The notes under the pieces were generated by a model, which was not told where the DNA came from, did not search any database, and saw only the letters and a list, made by a program, of their open reading frames with translations. Positions 32,553-35,739 of a stretch of DNA of 35,739 nucleotides are shown piece by piece. Both the position numbers and the translations under genes were made by a program. Source of the stretch: JBNJDJ01 sp051744845 (GTDB lineage Bacteria; Bacillota; Clostridia; Peptostreptococcales; Acidaminobacteraceae); contig JBNJDJ010000017.1 in assembly GCA_051744845.1 (NCBI GenBank), positions 1-35,739 on the forward strand, read 5' to 3'. How positions within the stretch are numbered: the first letter of the stretch is position 1; every line of letters starts with the position of its first letter.

Positions 32553-33254
32553 ATGGCTGATGTAATTGAGTATAATATTTTAGGCGATGACCTACAGGCA
32601 GTAGAAATCATTTTAGACCCAAGAGAAAAAGTGAATTCTGAAGCTGGTGCAATGATTGCAATGGATGAAGGTATAAGAATGGAAAGTGAAATGCAAGGTG
32701 GAATAATGGGAGGACTTAAAAGAATGGTAAGTGGAGAAAGTTTTTTTAAATCTACTTACGTAAATGAGTCTAATAAAAGACAAAAGGTAACTTTTGCTTC
32801 ACCTTATCCAGGAAAAATAGTTCCTATTGAGCTAAGTGATATAGGAGGGACATTCATATGTCAAAGAGATGCATATCTTTGTTCAGCAGATGGAATAGAT
32901 ATAAGTATAGAACTTACTAAAAAAATGAGATCAGGATTTTTTGGAGGAGAAGGATTTATTTTACAAAAATTATCTGCTCCAAATGGACTTATATTTGTAC
33001 ATGCAGGTGGACATGTAATGAAAAAAGAGTTAGCTCATGGTGAAAAATTAAGAGTAGATACAGGTTGTTTAGTTGGTTTTGAAAAAACAGTTGATTATAG
33101 TATAGAATATGTTGGAAGTATTAAGAAAGCTTTTTTTAGTGGAGAAGGATTATTTTTAACAACTTTAACTGGTCCAGGAACAGTTTATATTCAAACTTTA
33201 CCAGTTAATGATTTAGTTAGTACTATATATTCTAGAATGCCAAAATCAAATTAG
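32553..33254 (+). CDS. AIM24/TIGR00266 family protein
   Basis: 233 aa, all-beta, glycine-rich. Matches the AIM24 family (PF01987): LDPREKVNSEAGAMIAMDEGIRMES, GGLKRMVSGESFFKSTYVNES, FASPYPGKIVPIELSD, GGEGFILQKLSAPNGLIFVHAGGHV, VDTGCLVGFEKTVDYSIEYVG and FLTTLTGPGTVYIQTLP. The family is widespread with no clear biochemical role. A TATAAT at 32512-32517 and GAGAGGAG upstream indicate its own transcription and translation signals. Confidence 0.92.
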   Translation: MADVIEYNILGDDLQAVEIILDPREKVNSEAGAMIAMDEGIRMESEMQGGIMGGLKRMVSGESFFKSTYVNESNKRQKVTFASPYPGKIVPIELSDIGGTFICQRDAYLCSADGIDISIELTKKMRSGFFGGEGFILQKLSAPNGLIFVHAGGHVMKKELAHGEKLRVDTGCLVGFEKTVDYSIEYVGSIKKAFFSGEGLFLTTLTGPGTVYIQTLPVNDLVSTIYSRMPKSN

Positions 33255-33258
33255 AATA

Positions 33259-33289
33259 CAAAAATAGGATACAGTTTAAACTGTTTCCT
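33259..33289 (-). terminator. terminator of the diguanylate cyclase gene
   Basis: A hairpin spanning 33266-33289 (AGGA-t-ACAGTTT / AAACTGT-t-TCCT), followed on the minus strand by TATTTTTG. It also separates the convergent AIM24 gene. Confidence 0.6.
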
Positions 33290-33295
33290 AAAAAA

Positions 33296-35215
33296 TTATT
33301 GTCTTTTTTTAGTTTTACATTGATACATTTTTTTATCAGCTTCAATTATTAGTTGGTCTAAATCACCTTTAAATGTTGAGCAACCAAAACTTACTGATAC
33401 ATCTATTGCATGAGTAAAGCGATGATTTTTTATTGATTTATCTAAAGTTTTACCAATATTTTGTGCTTTTTTAAGGTTAGTATTTTTACATAGAAGTACA
33501 AATTCATCTCCTCCCCATCTAAAAAATACATCCTTTTTTCTTTTAGTATTATCTACAACATATGTTATTTCTTTTAAAATTTCATCTCCTATATGATGTC
33601 CATAATTATCATTTATATTTTTAAAAAGGTCTACATCAAATAAAACAAATGAAAAATGATAATTATTTTTATTTTTAAATTTATCTATTTCTTTGTCTAC
33701 AATAATATAAAATTTAGATCTGTTAAATGCACTAGTTAATTTGTCTCTATAAGCTAAATGTTTAATTTTCTTAGTTTTTTTAATACGATCAGTTATATCT
33801 TTGTAGATAGCATAAATACCTAAACTATCTTTGTTTAAAGAAATTGGATATGCTAATATATCAACATGTATTTTATTACCAAATTTATCTTCTCTAATAG
33901 CTACTTTAGATAAAGAGTCTTTTTTATTAACAACATGACTAGTATACTGTTGGGCTTGATCCAAATATTTTTCAGGTACAATAACATCATCTATAGATTT
34001 ATTTTTAACTTCTTCTAATTTATATTTAAATAGTTTTTTAAAAGAAGTATTTATATTTACAATTTTATTATCTTTATTTAGTAAAGCTATGGCTTCAGGA
34101 GATTTATCAAACAAATCTTTAAAATAAGCTCTTTGTTCTTTTAATTTTTTGAAGTTTTTAACTTCCTTTCTAATATCCTTATACATAGCAAATAAACCAT
34201 TTATTTTATTATTAACTATTACAGGTGTTCCAAATAATTCAACATTAATTATTTCTCCATATTTATTTATTCTTTGAGTTTTTCTGTGGATAGTATTATT
34301 ATTAAAAACTTCATATTTATAATTTTTCGCTTCTTTTTGATGATTTTTTGGAACAATTAAATCATTTATATTTTTACCGACTATATTTTCTTGCTTATAT
34401 TTAAAAGTTTCTTCAAACATAGGATTTACTTCTATAATATTTTCTTGTTTATCTAAAAAAGCAATAGGTATAAAAGCTTTGTTAAATAATTGGTTTAAAA
34501 AGGCTTTTTTCTCTTTAAGTTCATTTTGAACTTTAGTTTTTTCAGTAACATCTCTATAAATAATATAATTTGCTTTATTATCATTTTCTAATGTTATTGG
34601 ATGGTTAATGATTTCAACTTTAACTTCTTTATTATTTTTAGTAACTCTTGTTTTGTAAACATTTAATTTTTCATTATTTAATACATGATTAAAAAGCTTT
34701 TTCGCTTCATTTTTTTCATTAGGTGGGACAATTAAATCATCAATGTCTTTACCTAGTGCTTCTTTTCTTGAAAAACCAAATAAATCTTCAAAAGGTTTAT
34801 TAATATCTAATACAATACTTTCATTATTTAAAATAACAATTGCTTCGGAAGCATTATCAAATATTTCTCTATTTTGTGTAGATAAATTATTAATTCTTTG
34901 ATAAAGATTTTGATCTTCGATTGGATTTAATTGGATAAGATAAATTTCATTAGATTTATCAACGGTTTTTAAAGTTATTTCAAATAACAAGTTATTATCA
35001 TCTTTTTCAAATTTTTTATAAATTTTTTTATTTTTGTGCTTTAATAATTCTTTTAAAATATTTTTAAAAATTTCATTTTGATTTAATTTTTCAAATTTTT
35101 CATAATTAAAAATATTCAGACATTTGTTATTAGCTTTAATAACAGATGAATTTTTTATTAAGAGAATAGGTACATTTATACTATTAAAGATTTTTTCATA
35201 AACTTTTATATCCAT
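33296..35215 (-). CDS. multi-PAS diguanylate cyclase
   Basis: 639 aa, no membrane segment. Four PAS domains (about 5-105, 115-225, 238-350, 363-475); the last three share a repeated F...ASEAI/SPEAI ... DLIVP pattern and look like recent duplications. The GGDEF domain (485-639) has LTSAFNRSKF, NINDNYGHHIGDEIL and the active site RWGGDEFVLL (GGDEF at ~568). An RKKD I-site (559-562) lies five residues before it, so c-di-GMP feedback inhibition is expected. It makes c-di-GMP from two GTP in the cytoplasm, sensing an intracellular ligand. GGAGG precedes the ATG. Confidence 0.94.
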   Translation of the reverse strand: MDIKVYEKIFNSINVPILLIKNSSVIKANNKCLNIFNYEKFEKLNQNEIFKNILKELLKHKNKKIYKKFEKDDNNLLFEITLKTVDKSNEIYLIQLNPIEDQNLYQRINNLSTQNREIFDNASEAIVILNNESIVLDINKPFEDLFGFSRKEALGKDIDDLIVPPNEKNEAKKLFNHVLNNEKLNVYKTRVTKNNKEVKVEIINHPITLENDNKANYIIYRDVTEKTKVQNELKEKKAFLNQLFNKAFIPIAFLDKQENIIEVNPMFEETFKYKQENIVGKNINDLIVPKNHQKEAKNYKYEVFNNNTIHRKTQRINKYGEIINVELFGTPVIVNNKINGLFAMYKDIRKEVKNFKKLKEQRAYFKDLFDKSPEAIALLNKDNKIVNINTSFKKLFKYKLEEVKNKSIDDVIVPEKYLDQAQQYTSHVVNKKDSLSKVAIREDKFGNKIHVDILAYPISLNKDSLGIYAIYKDITDRIKKTKKIKHLAYRDKLTSAFNRSKFYIIVDKEIDKFKNKNNYHFSFVLFDVDLFKNINDNYGHHIGDEILKEITYVVDNTKRKKDVFFRWGGDEFVLLCKNTNLKKAQNIGKTLDKSIKNHRFTHAIDVSVSFGCSTFKGDLDQLIIEADKKMYQCKTKKRQ

Positions 35216-35373
35216 AAATCCTCCAATATTTAATAAGCATGCTCACTTTTATTATACATTAAAACTACAAATAATTAAATAAAATAAATATTTTTTTCTG
35301 TATATGTTAATAATTTTTTTCAAAAAACCTTTTCTTTGTTAAAAGTATATAAAATCAACAAAAAAGTCTGGAT

Positions 35374-35399
35374 ATATTTTACAATTAATAGTAAAATAT
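35374..35399. repeat. inverted repeat upstream of the 5'-nucleotidase gene
   Basis: Perfect 9-base arms ATATTTTAC (35374-35382) and GTAAAATAT (35391-35399) around an 8-base spacer, ~45 bases before the start codon. Operator-like. Nothing else of note is seen in 35216-35441 beyond AT-rich sequence. Confidence 0.4.
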
Positions 35400-35441
35400 T
35401 AATAGGGAATAAATAGATGATTATGAAAGGGGAATTATTTT

Positions 35442-35739
35442 ATGAAGCGAATTTTGAGTATTTCTTTAATCCTAACTTTAGTAATGGGGATGGTTCTTTC
35501 AGGTGCTGTATTTGCCGACGAGGAAAACGTTAACATTACAATTTTAGGTACGAGTGATATCCACGGTGCTATTAATAGTTATGATTATACCGGTGGAGAT
35601 GATTATGGTGATAAAGGATTCCATCGTATATCAAGTTTAATTAAAGATGTTAGAAGTGAAAATCCTAATACTTTAGTTGTAGATAATGGGGATACAGTTC
35701 AAGGAACAATATTGACAGACGATTTATATAATTTAGAAA
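35442..35739 (+). CDS. secreted 5'-nucleotidase/cyclic-nucleotide phosphodiesterase, 3'-truncated by window end
   Basis: The first 99 codons are present, with no stop before the window end. Signal peptide MKRILSISLILTLVMGMVLS...AVFA cleaved near residue 25, then ITILGTSDIHGAINSYDY (the D-x-H metal motif of calcineurin-like phosphoesterases), FHRISSLIKDVRSENPNTLVVDNGDTVQGT (the GDTxQG motif). This is the UshA/CpdB/YfkN family, which hydrolyses extracellular nucleotides to nucleosides and phosphate. AAAGGGGA precedes the ATG at 35442. A complete protein would be several hundred residues longer. Confidence 0.85.
   Translation, partial: MKRILSISLILTLVMGMVLSGAVFADEENVNITILGTSDIHGAINSYDYTGGDDYGDKGFHRISSLIKDVRSENPNTLVVDNGDTVQGTILTDDLYNLE

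Noticed and set aside
1..35739. CRISPR arrays, tRNA or rRNA genes, transposases, integrases, phage genes
   Set aside because: No regularly spaced direct repeats, cloverleaf sequences, rRNA blocks or mobile-element proteins could be seen on either strand.

Overview
The window is strongly AT-rich (roughly a quarter to 30 percent G+C by eye). It has Gram-positive-style AGGAGG ribosome binding sites, sigma-A promoters (often with an extended TGn -10), intrinsic terminators and an FMN riboswitch. Together with anaerobe-typical genes (MinD-type ATPases with ferredoxin inserts, orange-protein/NifX-like domains, C_GCAxxG protein, flavodoxin), this points to an anaerobic low-GC Bacillota of the Clostridia/Halanaerobiales/Tissierellia kind. 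The order cannot be fixed from sequence alone. The cell probably makes and degrades c-di-GMP and performs chemotaxis. No tRNA, rRNA, CRISPR array, transposase or phage gene was seen.

Layout. (1) 8-4386: an AAA-ATPase-like/PD-(D/E)XK protein, an unrecognised tail-anchored protein and a MATE efflux pump. (2) 4460-11503, minus strand: a tight seven-gene locus read in the order membrane protein, processive GT2 glycosyltransferase, membrane-anchored bactofilin-like beta-helix protein, VTC-domain protein, DUF4956 membrane protein, CotH kinase, secreted glycosidase-like protein. It looks like a cell-surface polymer (probably polysaccharide) synthesis and modification system and is the best candidate here for something undescribed. 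(3) 11651-16643, plus strand: diaminopropionate ammonia-lyase, a GlnK/GlnL(YcbA/YcbB)-type two-component system and an NhaC-family antiporter, reading as one amino-acid catabolic module. (4) 16675-21453: two half-length permeases behind a GC-rich palindrome, a secreted C69 dipeptidase, a DUF5610-like protein, and a C_GCAxxG protein coupled to a TDT/SLAC1-type transporter.

(5) 21635-24318: an EAL-HDOD protein, a flavodoxin and an EamA transporter. Good Fur boxes lie in front of the flavodoxin and in the C_GCAxxG/EAL-HDOD divergent promoter region. (6) 24391-28158: FMN riboswitch plus ribD-ribE-ribBA-ribH, ended by a long-stem terminator. (7) 28192-28357: a candidate small RNA with a CUCCUC loop, immediately upstream of a Fur-family gene. 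(8) 28448-31357: Fur-family regulator, NifX/ORP-domain protein, two Fe-S MinD ATPases, second NifX/ORP-domain protein, an Orp-like iron-sulfur/metal cluster operon. (9) 31479-35739: orphan CheB, AIM24/TIGR00266 protein, a four-PAS GGDEF diguanylate cyclase, and the start of a secreted 5'-nucleotidase cut by the window end.

Iron links several parts: Fur boxes precede a flavodoxin (the usual low-iron substitute for ferredoxin), FMN synthesis is encoded nearby, and a Fur-family gene leads the Fe-S MinD cluster. Many starts were moved to the codon that follows a clear ribosome binding site; these are noted gene by gene.
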